A stretch of DNA of 64,000 nucleotides from Pictodentalium vernedei (Eukaryota; Mollusca; Scaphopoda; Dentaliida; Dentaliidae): positions 202,327,262-202,391,261 of the forward strand of contig CM062292.1 of the NCBI GenBank assembly GCA_031216915.1. Direction: 5' to 3'. This document shows positions 42,224 through 53,378 of this stretch, piece by piece. Positions within the stretch are counted from its first letter, which is position 1; each line of letters starts with the position of its first letter. The notes below the pieces were generated by a model. It had not been told where the DNA came from and did not search any database. It worked only from the letters and a program-made list of their open reading frames with translations. A program made the position numbers and the translations under genes.

Positions 42224-42985
42224 TTAGCTCACCTGAGCGAAGCTCAAGGGGAGCTTTACTAATCACTTTCCGTCTGTCGTTAACTTTACATTATCGACTT
42301 CTCACAAACTACTCACCCAAATTGAACCAAATCTGGTGTCCATGTTCCCTATCATATGTCAATTCAAGTTTGTTCAAATCAAGTTGACCTGCCCCTTGGT
42401 AGGGCCACGCCCAAAAAGTGAGCCCAAATCTTAAAAATCTTCTTCTCATGAACCAGCAGTAGCAGAGACTTGATATTAGGTGTGCAGCTTCCTTTTAAGG
42501 TGTGGACTCAGATTTGTTCAAGAGAAGTTCTAGGGGGTTATTTAGGCTGTTACAATTATGAATTTTCATAATCGATTATTTTGTCATAAAAATCGACGGT
42601 TATTCGATTATATATGGTTGATATTTCTGTCTCGTTTCCTAGAACTTTGTCTATGAAATAACTTGGGAATCGTTAAAAATTAAAATATCCTAATCGTAAA
42701 TGAAGCTAACGAACACCAAACCTTGAAAAATTTGACAAAACAGAATCTACATCGCATAGATTCAAACTTCAGATCATAGAAAAATGCATTCTAAACTCAC
42801 CAATGCCCCCATCCGCGCTCAATGCGTAATGATTATGAATTTAGTCTCAGGGAATGTCAAGTCAACAAAGCTTTACACGTGGAAATGAAACTTCCAGTTG
42901 CGGTACGTCGGAGAACAAAATAAATCATCATGCTTTAAAAATAAATAACATGGCATTTCGAAGTTTTTCCCTCTTTACTTTCCGA

Positions 42986-43204
42986 AGGCCTGGCCGTTTG
43001 AGGGGAGCTATTGCTCTGGCTCTCCTTCGGCTCTCCTAAAGGCAAATTGAGGAGAGTCATAATTGCTCTCCTTAAACTGTAATGGCTCTCCTCAATTTTC
43101 ATATTAATAAGCCTGTATAATTGATATTAGTGTTGAATAGCTCCCCTGGAACAGATTTAGGAGGGCCATAGTGGCTCCCCTGGACTTTTCAAAAGGCCAG
43201 GCCT
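42986..43204. mobile_element. MITE with AGGCCTGGCC ends and GGCTCTCCT repeats
   Basis: AGGCCTGGCC at 42986 and GGCCAGGCCT ending at 43204 are perfect inverses. The inside repeats GAGGGGAGCTATTGCTCTGG, GGCTCTCCT.. and TTGAGGAGAG on both strands. It is similar in ends and interior words to the shorter repeat at 6295-6385. Confidence 0.6.
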
Positions 43205-43339
43205 GTTTCCGTATGTTAAAATTGCTTATCAAGTATCAAATTGATAAAAACAAAAACAACTTAACACTCGACGATGTCTTATTGGCAAGGAATGCAATGT
43301 AGCCATTGCCAGTAAGGCATCATCAAGTGAAATGTTATT

Positions 43340-44602
43340 ATGTCTTCCCTTCCCAGAAGGGAGACATATTGTTTTAGAGCATATTCTTCTTCTTCTTCTC
43401 ATACAAACTTTGTCCGGGTCATAACTTTTTTGTCTTTTGACCTACACCTTAGATACTTGGCATGTGGATGTATCACCATGAGCCGGCGTGTAGCGTACCA
43501 TTGTGACCTTCATGTGGCCTTGACCTTTGATCTGAAGGTCAGATTTGTGCTTTTTTCAAGGAAACTTTGTCCGGACCAAAACTTGTTTGTCTTTTGAGCC
43601 AGGCCTTAGATATTTGGCACGTGGATGTATCACCATGAGCCGGTGTGTCACATACCATTGTGACCTTCATGTGACCTTGACCTCAAGGTCAAATTTATGT
43701 ACTTCAAATAGGGAGTAATTGTCCAGACCAGAATTTTTTTGTTTTTTGACCTAGGACTTGGTTATTTGACATGTGGATAGGTCACCATGAGACCGCATGT
43801 CGTGACCTTCATGTGACCTTGGCCTCAAGGTCAAATTTATGTACTTCAAATAGGGAGTAATTGTCCAGACCAGAATTTTTTTGTTTTTTGACCTAGGACT
43901 TGGTTATTTGACATGTGGATGTGTCACCATGAGACCACATATTGTCTACCTCGATGACCTTCATGTGACCTTGACCTCTGACCTTAAGGTCAAATTTATG
44001 TACTTCAAATATGGAATAATTATCCAGACCAAAACGTTTTTGTTTTTTGACCTAGGACTTAGATATTTGACATGTGGATGCATCGCAATTAGACCACATG
44101 TCACATGTAATCATGACCTTCATGTGACCTTGACTTCAAGGTCAAATGTATGTACTTTAAATTGGGAATAATTGTCCAGACCAGATTTTTTTTCTTTGGA
44201 CATGTGGATGTGTCACCATGAAACCGCATGTCTGCTACCTTGATGAACTGCATGTGACCTTGACCTCTGACCTCAAGGTCAAATTTATGTACTTCAAATA
44301 GGGAATAATTGTCCAGATCAGAACTTTTTTGTTTTTTTTACCTGGGACTTAGATGATTGACATGTGGATGTATCACAATGAGACCACATATCATCATGAC
44401 CTTCATGTGACCTTGACCTCAAGGTCAAATTTATGTACTTTAAATAGGGAGTAATTGTCCAGACCAGAATTTTTTTTTTTTAACGTGGATGTGTCACCAT
44501 GAAACCGCATGTCTGCTACCTTGATGAACTGCATGTGACCTTGACCTCTGACCTCAAAAGGAAGGGGAGACATATGTTTTAGTGTGCTAAAACACTTTCT
44601 AG
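43340..44602 (+). mobile_element. RC5 element: hairpin ends around an eight-unit array
   Basis: The 5' end TGTCTTCCCTTCCC-AGA-AGGGAGACA forms a hairpin. Near the 3' end the arm returns inverted as GGAAGGGGAGACA (about 44563-44575), followed by the hairpin GTTTTAGTGTGCTAAAAC and TTTCTAG (44602). Between are eight units of 125-160 bp (CATGTGACC-TTGACC core near 43510, 43668, 43810, 43965, 44122, 44251, 44405 and 44531). Most units carry TGACCTTGACCTCAAGGTCA or a close form: nuclear-receptor half-sites in direct and inverted order. No protein is encoded. Confidence 0.8.
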
Positions 44603-44747
44603 TTTTTGTTAAATTGTTATCACCGCTAATGGTAGTGAGCCAGCAATGCTGGAACCGGAAAGTTTGGCCCATGAATGATAATGATTCAGCTTCTGTTCAG
44701 TGTGAAAATGCTTTCCCTTTGGGGGGGCTCAATCTTTCCAGGGATTT

Positions 44748-44800
44748 ATTTTATTTATTTACTCATTTATTTATTGGAGTTTGACACTTGAAGTTTTTGA
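44748..44800 (-). mobile_element. SINE tail fragment, minus strand
   Basis: TTATTTATTTACTCATTTATTTATTGGAG-type sequence followed by TTTGACAC is the inverse of the SINE 3' end (ACCTTAAACACCAATAAATAAATA). No tRNA-like head remains. Confidence 0.5.
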
Positions 44801-45884
44801 CAGAATATTTTTCAGGCATGTTTTACTTCGAATTTTATAAATTTTATGTATCGGTTGGAAATTGAGTAATTTGAGTTCAAAAGGAGGGGAAAGATCAAAG
44901 ACATGCAATCGACAGCATGCTTTTGATACTCGGCAGAAGAATACAACCTCGTAACAACGTTGATGTTTTTTTGGCAGGTCACATGACTCACATCAAAGGA
45001 ATGAGAAGTATTGGGAACTGAGTGATCACGCATACGATGATGACTGGGTTTCTGCTAACTTTAACTCGCATGGTGCCGCGACTTGAAGCTATATATTGGT
45101 TTTATGTTTTAACCCCGTTCACACACATATTTGTTGTTGAAATAGGTCCTTTATGTGAAACAATAGCTTGTGAATCAATATTTCCCCTTTGTTTAACAAA
45201 AAGGTATGGCAGCACATGTCCAGTCAAATAATCGATCATTGAAAAAAATCGTCGATTATCACCTCAATCGACAGTTGATCGATTTTTTTATAATCTGTGA
45301 CAGCCTTAGGGCCTATATTTGACATCGTTATGGGAGGGGCAAGAATTTTTGCCCCTCCCAAAATTTCTATTATGCAAACCGAGAGGCTGATTTGAACCAA
45401 ATTTGATAAGAGGTTTTATTGGGACATAAGTAGTTAATTTATGCCAAAAAAATTTTTCCTGTCTCCCCATGGGAACCGCAGGAGCTAAAAATAGCAAAAA
45501 ATTAAAACGCCCATATCTCCACAACTGCACAGCACTGAGAATTTTTATTTGGTGTGAAGCTTCCTTAGGACTAACAGAATGGAATGGTAAAAAAAAAATC
45601 CTATCGGTTTTATCATAGGGTACTTTTTCGGAACTTTGAAAAAGTGCTGAGTGAGCATTTTTTAAAACTGTGGGTAATGGGGAAAACATTAAAGAATCTT
45701 CTTCTCCCAAACCACTGGTCCAAAGGCTTTCATATTTCACATATAACATCATTGGAAGATTGATTCACATATTTGTTGAAATCAATTCCCTGGGTCCATA
45801 TTTGGGCTCTCTATGGGAGCCCAAATGTTCAAATTAGTGCAATATGTGGAATATTCTTTAAAAATCTTCTTCTTCAGATCCACC

Positions 45885-46251
45885 GGGGAGCGTGGTGGCT
45901 CAGTAGGTAGAGGTGCAGGCTGCAAGCCGAGAGGTCCTCGGTTCGAATCCCACATGCAGCAACCGCGTTGTGTCTTTGGGCAAGACACTTCATTTCCATT
46001 GCCCGCATGGGAGCACGATGACGCCGTGTACTAAGGCGTACTGCGCATCGATGGTATGCATGTCTTTAACCAATCTAACCCTGCCTGTGCTGCAGTGCAG
46101 AGTTACGATGTTGGGGAGCTGGCAGTGCTCGTCGTTGCTCTGTGGTTCTCTCCCGGTACTCCGGCTTCCTCCACCCGTAAAACTGTCACCATCCTGATTA
46201 GCCTTTGTGCATAAATTTGTGACCTTAAACATCAATAAATAAATAAATAAA
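45885..46251 (+). mobile_element. tRNA-Cys-derived SINE with 14-bp target duplication
   Basis: The head GGGGAGCGTGGTGGCTCAG (A box TGGCTCAGTAGGTAGAGG) through CTGCAAGCCGAGAGGTCC to the B box GGTTCGAATCCC resembles tRNA-Cys with a GCA anticodon. The body has TTGTGTCTTTGGGCAAGACAC and CTTCCTCCACCCGTAAAACT. The 3' end is GTGACCTTAAACATC then AATAAATAAATAAATAA. TCTTCAGATCCACC flanks both sides (45871-45884 and 46252-46265) and belongs to the RC1 unit it entered. It would rely on a partner LINE for copying. Confidence 0.92.
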
Positions 46252-46417
46252 TCTTCAGATCCACCAATCAGTATCTTTTGATATTTGGTGTGCTGCATCC
46301 TTAGGGGGGTGAGATTCAAGTTTGTTCGTATTTGGCTCACTGTGGGAGCCCGAATTATAACTTAGTTCAATATGAGGAATTTTCTTTAAACATCTTCAGA
46401 TTCAGCAGTCAGAATTT

Positions 46418-47370
46418 TTAGCTCACCAACTTTAGTTGTGTGAGCTTATGGCATGGCTCGATCGGTCGGCATCTACGTCAGCGTACGTGTCCAATAATGT
46501 TAAAGCTTCTGTTTAGGACACTTACTCACCCTATTTCCATATCATGGCTTTTATAATGCTGCTGTATGATGATTATTATCATTCTACCATGATTTAACCC
46601 CTCATACCCTGCATTTTAAACATTTTTCTTGACATTTTTAGTTGTGTTTAGTTTTCTGTTCAGCTCAGAATTTCACGGTTAGCTAAATGTTTAGGTCAGC
46701 TGCTGTGCTCCTTCTCTTCCCATGGCACTTATATTCATCATACATGTTCCTCAGTATCATTGTTCCATGATTAACCCCTCATACTCTGCATTTTAAACAT
46801 TTTTCTTGACATTTTTAGTTGCGTTTAGTTTTCTGTTTAGCTCGAAATTTCATGTTTAACTTAGTGTTTAGGTGAGCTGCTGTGCTCCTTCTCTTCCCAT
46901 GGCACTTATATTCATCATACATGTTCCTCAGTATCATTGTTCCATGATTAACCCCTCATACTCTGCATTTTAAACATTTTTCTTGACATTTTTAGTTGCG
47001 TTTAGTTTTCTGTTTAGCTCGGAATTTCATGTTTAACTTAGTGTTTAGGTCAGCTGCTGTGCTCCTCTTTCCATGGCACTTATATTCATCATGCATGTTC
47101 CTCAGTATCATTGTTCCATGATTAACCCCGCATACACTGCATTTTAAACATTTTTCTTGACATTTTTGAGTTGCGTTTAGTTTTCTGTTTAGCTCAGAAT
47201 TTCATGTTCAACTTAGTGTTTATGTCAGTTTCTGTGTTTTACTTTTAGGAGGTTGTGTTTAGGTCAGCTTTGTCGCATGTTATGAGCCTGTTTAATACAG
47301 TTCTTGTGTTTGCCAAAGTTTCTATCAAAGAGGAGTGTTGGTGAGCTATAGGGCATTGGCATCCTTCTTG
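46418..47370 (+). mobile_element. RC4 element: hairpin ends around a four-unit array
   Basis: The 5' end is AGCTCACCAACTTTAGTTGTGTGAGCT (hairpin). The arm returns near the 3' end as TTGGTGAGCTATAGGG (about 47339-47354), ending CCTTCTTG. The array units of about 180 bp open near 46610, 46795, 46975 and 47150 with TTTAAACATTTTTCTTGACA, TTTAGTTTTCTGTTTAGCTC and GGTCAGCTGCTGTGCTCC, ATTGTTCCATGATTAACCCC. It interrupts an RC1 unit (CAGTCAGAATTTTT before, TATATTTGGTATGCAGC after). No coding content. Confidence 0.8.
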
Positions 47371-47460
47371 TTTATATTTGGTATGCAGCATCCTTAGGGT
47401 GGTGAGATTCAAGATTGTTCAATCCTAGTCCCTGGGTTCATATTTGGGCTCCCTGTGGGA

Positions 47461-48445
47461 TAAGGCTTCCACGTTTACATGTGTAAACGTGAACGTTTCG
47501 TTTATGGGCATTAAACGTTTACAGTTCTGGTAAACGTGTACACGGAATGAAGTTTTAATAGAGTAATTTCAAAATTGCAGATTAATGCAGAAAGTCAAAG
47601 AAACAAAAAAAAAATTTCCAACTTTGCAATGCAATATTTTGATAATGCTTCAGAAAAACTGTGTTATGGTTCCGACTGGCGCCACAGTAACCGAACGAAA
47701 TCATCTTCAAATCATGTGATATCATATGTGACACAGTCACGTGAGCCACATGGCACGTGCTTATCTTTGGTGTTTCCTTCGAAACATGTGTGGGATGTTT
47801 TAGTTTATTCGGATTTATATTCCCAAAGTGATACACAATTGTTCTCGATGATTTCGTTCACCTGACATGGATTATTAATTTATTATTCACACATGGGATG
47901 ATCTTAGGATCGATTTATGGAGTTTGACAGACAGACTGGCACTTGCGGTGTTTTGGAATTTGGATTCCCCTGCATGGTTTGTAGACTTTGTTTATTTTTG
48001 CGACATTGCATTCCACTCTCAAGTCCGGTATTGTCACTATTGTGTGCCATGGCAACTCGCTCCAACATTACTGTTTGAAAAAACACAAGGAATTTCACCC
48101 CGAACCCACCAGAATGAGCTCAGAGACCCCCATAAATTTCCAATTTACCTGGGTGAGAATCCCCCAGCCCCCCCCCCCCCCCCCTCCCAGACCGAGCGAC
48201 TTTGCCTTCGGCATCTGCATGCTGTGCTCGTTCGTCTACGTCGTTTTTGGACGAACTGTAAATCGGCTGTCTCAATAACATAAATTGTATATCCTGTACG
48301 CAAAAATATGATGAACTTACTGTGTATTATTACACACTTCTATCAAATATTGACTACTTGCATTGTTAGTACGTGTAAACGTTTCCGTTTCGTTTACAGT
48401 CAGTCGTTTAAACGTTTACAATTTTGTCTAAACGTGGAAGCCTAA
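47461..48445. mobile_element. hAT-like element with TAAGGCTTCCACG ends, 8-bp target duplication
   Basis: TAAGGCTTCCACGTTTA at 47461 is matched by TAAACGTGGAAGCCTAA ending 48445. CTGTGGGA flanks both sides (47453-47460 and 48446-48453). Both subterminal regions repeat AAACGTTTAC/GTAAACG words. It contains a C run at 48169-48184. Frames of 119 and 96 codons over the same bases have no recognised domain. Confidence 0.85.
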
Positions 48446-49661
48446 CTGTGGGATCCCGAATTTTAACTTACTTCAATATGAGGAATATGCTTCAAAAATC
48501 TTCTTCTTCACATCCACCAGTCAGAATCTTTTGATATTTGGTATACAGTATCCTTAGGGAGGTGAGATATATGTTTGTTAAAGCCGAGTCCCTGGGTTCA
48601 TATTTGGGCTTCCTGTGGGAGCCCGAATTGTACCAAAATTTATATATTTTTATACTGTACCAATGACCCAGACTTAGCTGGTGCTAACTCCTTAAATTCT
48701 AGGGCCAAACACAAATTTTGCCCCCCAATCCCCCAAATTTGCATCAAAATCTGAAATTTAAATGTCCTATGTGCTCCTCCATGCTTTTATCCACTGCGCA
48801 TGCGCAGTGTCAAGGAGGTCTCGAAATTGGCACCAAAAGTCATTCTTTGTTTGGCCCTAAAATCAGTAACATCTCACTGATATTTGTGCTTGTAAATCTC
48901 AGTTTAAATGATGCCAGTGTTCAGGGCTGTAACTTATAATTTTTTTTACGAAATTATTTCATATTCCCTAATTTCGGGGCATGGGCCTGATGTTGTCATT
49001 CTTGCTATGAATGTACTATTATTTGTTCAGTGTTTCCTCTCTCCCTTTCCTTTATTTCCCCCTTGCTATTCTCCCATGCTTTTGGCATAATATTTGTAAT
49101 TTTTTTTACTAAAATTTCTTGGGAGTTTTGGCTTGGTAACAGAATAATTATTCTGTTTTTCCCTATGCTTACGTCCTCACCCTTCAGTGGTTAGGCGTTT
49201 GGTCTGCATCTACCATCCGATGTACTGCAGTTTCTTCTCTGAAAGTCTCTGTTTTACATCAGATAGTGTTTAAATTGGTAACTGATTTTGTGCCATGTTT
49301 ACAGTGCCTGGAGTTATGTTTCCTGTTTTTGTACACTTTTGTTTGTGTTGACAACGGTTACTTCAGACAGTGATTACTTGTCTTCTGTTTAGTTCTGCTC
49401 AGAGCCAGATACATTAATATTGTCCGTAAGTGTTACATTAATTTTTAATTATATTTTAAAATTTTTGTTCGCACTTAGGCTTTTTTTGGGATCCATTTGG
49501 GCTCACTGTTCCCATTGGGAACTTGGGCTCTTCTGAAATTTTTTCGAAATTTTTTTTTTCTTTTGAATTATTTTTTCGAAATGCTATAATGGATTATATT
49601 ATATTATGTATCTTTGTTTTCAAGGGTTAGTGCGAGTACTATGACTGTTTATATTTTTTCA

Positions 49662-51720
49662 TGATGAAAGAATATTGTTCAAATTGTAATGCGAGGAAGT
49701 CTTCCTCTGATTCTCATTATGTTTCTTGTAGTCAATAAACTCTCACTAATTCTTGCTCAGTGTGTGTCAATTGGGATGACAAACATTGGAGACGTGTGTC
49801 ACGGTATATTGTTAGCGGTGAGAGGTCCATGCCGGTCCTCTCTCCGCAGGGTCACTCTAGTTTTTCAGTCTCTTTTTCAGAGGAACAACAACAGGGTGAT
49901 GTTTCCGTGATGTCTTCAAGAAGTGTGCCTCCGTTGTCGCATGTCTAACGAAGAGCTAGTGGCTAAATGCTCATGGAAATACGACAATTGCCTAAGTGGT
50001 CCCAAGTAGGATCGACGGCGTTGTCGGTGAAGCGACCATTCATGGAATGGTTCGGCAGCCGGGTTCGTCCGTTACGGTCCAGGGAAGGAGTTCGGGTGAT
50101 GCGAGCACTATAAACATTGAAGTGCACACCCATCGACGACGGATCCGAGGATAGTACGGAGGAAGCCTGTCAGTCCGGTAGCTAGCTCATCCAGGTCTAC
50201 CCGGACCGCGAGCGAGAGAGTCCCAGATGTTGTATGTAACGTTCGTTAGTCGGAGCATACGTTCGCTCCTCCTGCTCGGGATGCTCCGTCGCATAGACAG
50301 TCCGACGTGGCTTGTCTATTGGCTTCCTCATCCTCACGTCAGCACACACGACCGCACCTTGGCTATGTGACCACAGATATCCAGCCTGCTTCGCCAACCA
50401 GGGAGTCCACGTCGACCAGGTCACGCCATCCGCTTGCCAAGGACACGAGGCCTTTCCAGTTGGGACGTTCGCATATGAGAAGTATGCAGGAATTAATGTC
50501 CCTGGAGCTTCCAGCGGCTAAATTACGTAAGACCGCAGCTCCACAGGCCCCTGTGACGGACTTGCTATCACAGATAGCTCAATTCATAGCAGCATCCCAG
50601 CAGCTATCAGAAACTCTTTCAGTAAAGAAACTGTCTGAGCAAGCTGGGTCGGTTCGCGTCAGTAAGGGACAACCGAGATTCTTTTGTGGTCCAGGCGGAT
50701 GGTAAAAGAGAATCAGCACAAAATTTCCTGATAAGAAACTGAAAGCGTCACTGGACACAGACTCTTTTGGCCAGATTAGGGACACTGTCCCTGAGTTTCC
50801 GACCCAGTCCAGAAATGTCACGGACATTTGAACTTTTAAATGACGCTATATTCAAGCTAGCCTCTAAGACCGGCAAATCCTGTTTCTTATACAGCTGTCT
50901 TTCATCAATGTTAGACATAGATTTGAAACGGCAGGACAAGGCGCGCCGAGAGTTCCTCTGCGTTTGTACGACTAGGCTGAAGACCTGGAATTGTCATTGC
51001 CGGTGTCCATGTCTATTAACTCCAGTATACTGGAGACGACAATCTCGTCTAATAGAATTAATTTAGACGTATTATCTCACGCAGATCATCTTACCAGAGC
51101 GTTATCACTACGTCTCGAAGGGAAAGAATTCCAGGATGTTCAAACTTCCTTAAGAGTTCTTTCGAGGGCTATAGCATATTCTACGTATAACTCCGCCCTT
51201 TCAGTGGCAATATGGAGTTGGTCAGACATGATGCTGCCCTGGCAGCATCCACAAGAGTGGATAGTAAGGTGAAAAAACTTCCAGTCGCTCTGATCTCAGG
51301 ACAGCTTCTCTTCAACGTTAAGCTTTCTACAATCTATAAACAGATTACGAAGAAAGCTTCGGATTCTCTGCTTTTAATTCCACTTTGAAAAAGTCGGACT
51401 CAGCAGGGAGGAGTAAGGCAGGTACTTCGGGGGCGAATACGTCCATAGGAAGTTCCTATAGAGGATCTAAGAAAGCCTCTACGTCTTACTCCGGAGACCG
51501 TCAGAGTAGCGACTCACATAGGGGTCATAATGCTGGCTGAGATATCTGGTCAGACGTCCCTAGGTCGACTGGGCGAGGTGCGGGTTGTGGAGGACGTGGT
51601 TTCTCCTTCCGCAATCCTCGCAGGGCCAGGAGGTGATGGTCTAAACCTCTATTGCGTTCCAGTGGGCGGAAGGCTGTTGCGATTCTTAACCAATTGGTTG
51701 TCAATTACGGATGACCCATG
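49662..51720 (+). pseudogene. gag: DIRS B gag remnant
   Basis: It aligns with copy A gag from MKEYCSNCN (49665) through FELLNDAIFKLASKTGK (about 50830-50875) and LRVLSRAIAYSTYNSALSVA (about 51150-51210) to the start of pol. It has many frame changes and stops, for example TAA where copy A has a Cys-rich codon near 49738. A block of copy A between the Glu/Asp-rich part and FELLND is shortened here (about 50680-50760). Confidence 0.7.
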
Positions 51721-53378
51721 GGTGCAAGGGGTTATTTCCGAAGGTCTAAGCTGTCCTTCAAGGAAAAACCTCTGTTAACTCGAAGTCCACGCTGGTCTCA
51801 GCTTCCGTTGAACGTTCAGAAGAGAGATTCGCTTCTATCAGAAGTTCAATCTCTTCTGGACAAGAACGCTATAAACGTTGTAGAAAACCAGGAATCTCCA
51901 GTTTTCTGCAGTCACCTGTTCCTGGTTCCAAGATCAGACGGCTTGTTTCATCCAGTTATAGATCTGAGCTGGATAAACAAGCTGATCGTGGCTCCAAAAT
52001 TTTATATGGAGACCATCCGATCGGTCAGAGCGAGCACTCAAGTGAACGGTTATGCTGTGAGCATAGATCTCAAGGATGCGTACTTTTACGTCATGGTACA
52101 TCTGGCGTTTAGAAAGTACCTTCGCTTCGCTGTCCCAGGAGTTGTTTTCAATTCCGAGCAATGATGCTCTGGTCTGAACCTAGCGCCCTGGGCCTTCACT
52201 CGAATAATGATTTCGGTAATGACTCATTTCCGAGCTCATTCGTCTGTGCTAACGTCGGCCTACTTGGTCGACATTCTTCAGGGTTACGGCAGCAAGTTAA
52301 CGCTTCAGAACGATGTTCAGAGTCTGCTTCAATTGCTCCGACGTCTCGGTTTCATAGTAAACGAAAAGAAGTCGGATCTAGTGCCGTCCAAATCATTCAC
52401 CCACATGGGAATGAGCTTAGAGACGCACAACAATCTTGTTCATCTACCGTTAACCAGAGCGATATTAGTCAGTTATTACGCTTGCTTTTGTCTTCACTCA
52501 GATGTAGTAACAGCGAGAGAATTCATGAGACTGACAGGTTTGTGCGGACCCGCTGCGGATCTTATTCCGATGGAGCGGCTACGCACTTGTCCACTCCACA
52601 TATATTTTATCTCAGAATTGGAGTGTGAAGACTCATTCGCTCGAATCGAACATCGTCTTGTCGAATTAAGTGAATCAAGAGATTCAGACTTGGGCAGATA
52701 TTCAGTGGTTAACTGAAGGAGTATCACTGCAACTGCCAGATCCGAGTTTTACGATAATGACGGATGTGAGTCAAACAGGTTGGGGTGCAACTCTGAGCCC
52801 AATGGATTCGAGGTGCCAGGATCTTTGGGATCCGCAGTTCCTAACACGCACATAAACATCAAAAGATGATGTCAATATGGCTTGCGCTACGTCAGTGAAT
52901 GAACATTCTTCAGAATTCGCATGTTCAAATCCTGTCTGACAATTCGACAGTAGTAGCGTACATTCTGAACCAGGAAGGCACTCATTCCATTCCGTTATTC
53001 AATTTAACGGAAAGGATCCTTCTGTTTGTCCTAGAGCATCAAGTTCTTCTATCGGTCCATCATATACCGGGTCGTCTGAACGTTCTAGCAGACTTCCTTT
53101 CCCGGAAAGGTCGCATGTTGCCGTCAGAATGGACTCTCAACAAACGAGTATTCAATCAGATTTGCTACCAATGGGATTGCCCAATGATAGACTTATTTGC
53201 GACGCATCTCAACAATCAGTTGCAGACGTATGTGTCGCCATGCCCAGATCCTCGAGCGTTTGCAGTAGACACTCTCTCGATCTCTTGGGACGGAATGATA
53301 GGAAATGCGTATCCTCCTCAAGATAAAGCAATTTCACTGCAAAATTCTGTTGGTAACATTTCTGTCACCCCAGAGACC
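51545..53378 (+). pseudogene. pol: DIRS B pol remnant (RT and RNase H in pieces)
   Basis: Pieces in several frames carry WLSITDDPWVQGV (51700), RSPRWSQLPLNVQKRDSLL (51783 on; the TGG codon lost in copy A), LFLVPRSDG, SIDLKDAYFYVMV and, after frame changes, LVPSKSFTHMGMS, FTIMTDVSQTGWGA, LSDNSTVVAYI, HHIPGRLNVLADFLSRKGR and DLFATHLNNQ. The YLDD site reads YLVD at about 52261-52272, a lost catalytic Asp. A deletion of about 28 bases after AYPP (near 53317) shifts the frame straight into the recombinase ORF. Confidence 0.8.

Larger units (their letters stand above)
42542..45308. mobile_element. hAT-like element inserted in RC1
   Basis: It begins TTAGGCTGTTACAATTATGA and ends with the inverse type (TAATCTGTGACAGCCTTA, to 45308). 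The flanks GGGGTTAT (42534-42541) and GGGCCTAT (45309-45316) are an 8-base duplication with two mismatches. Subterminal AATCGATTATT/ATCGATTATCA words occur at both ends. Joining the flanks recreates the RC1 sequence. It carries an RC5 element (43340-44602) and a small MITE (42986-43204). No transposase is recognised; 44603-45240 holds only a SINE-tail fragment and unrecognised sequence. Confidence 0.75.

Noticed and set aside
43500..44560. CRISPR-like array
   Set aside because: The whole 125-160-bp unit is repeated, with no short repeat/unique spacer pattern; the context is an animal intron.
45895..45965. Functional tRNA-Cys gene (also at 57697-57765)
   Set aside because: A and B boxes are good, but the acceptor stem does not pair and the sequence continues into a SINE body and tail with target duplications.
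47924..48283. 119-codon frame with a Pro-rich run as a host exon
   Set aside because: It lies inside a hAT-like element, overlaps another equally long frame, and the Pro run is just the C homopolymer at 48169-48184.
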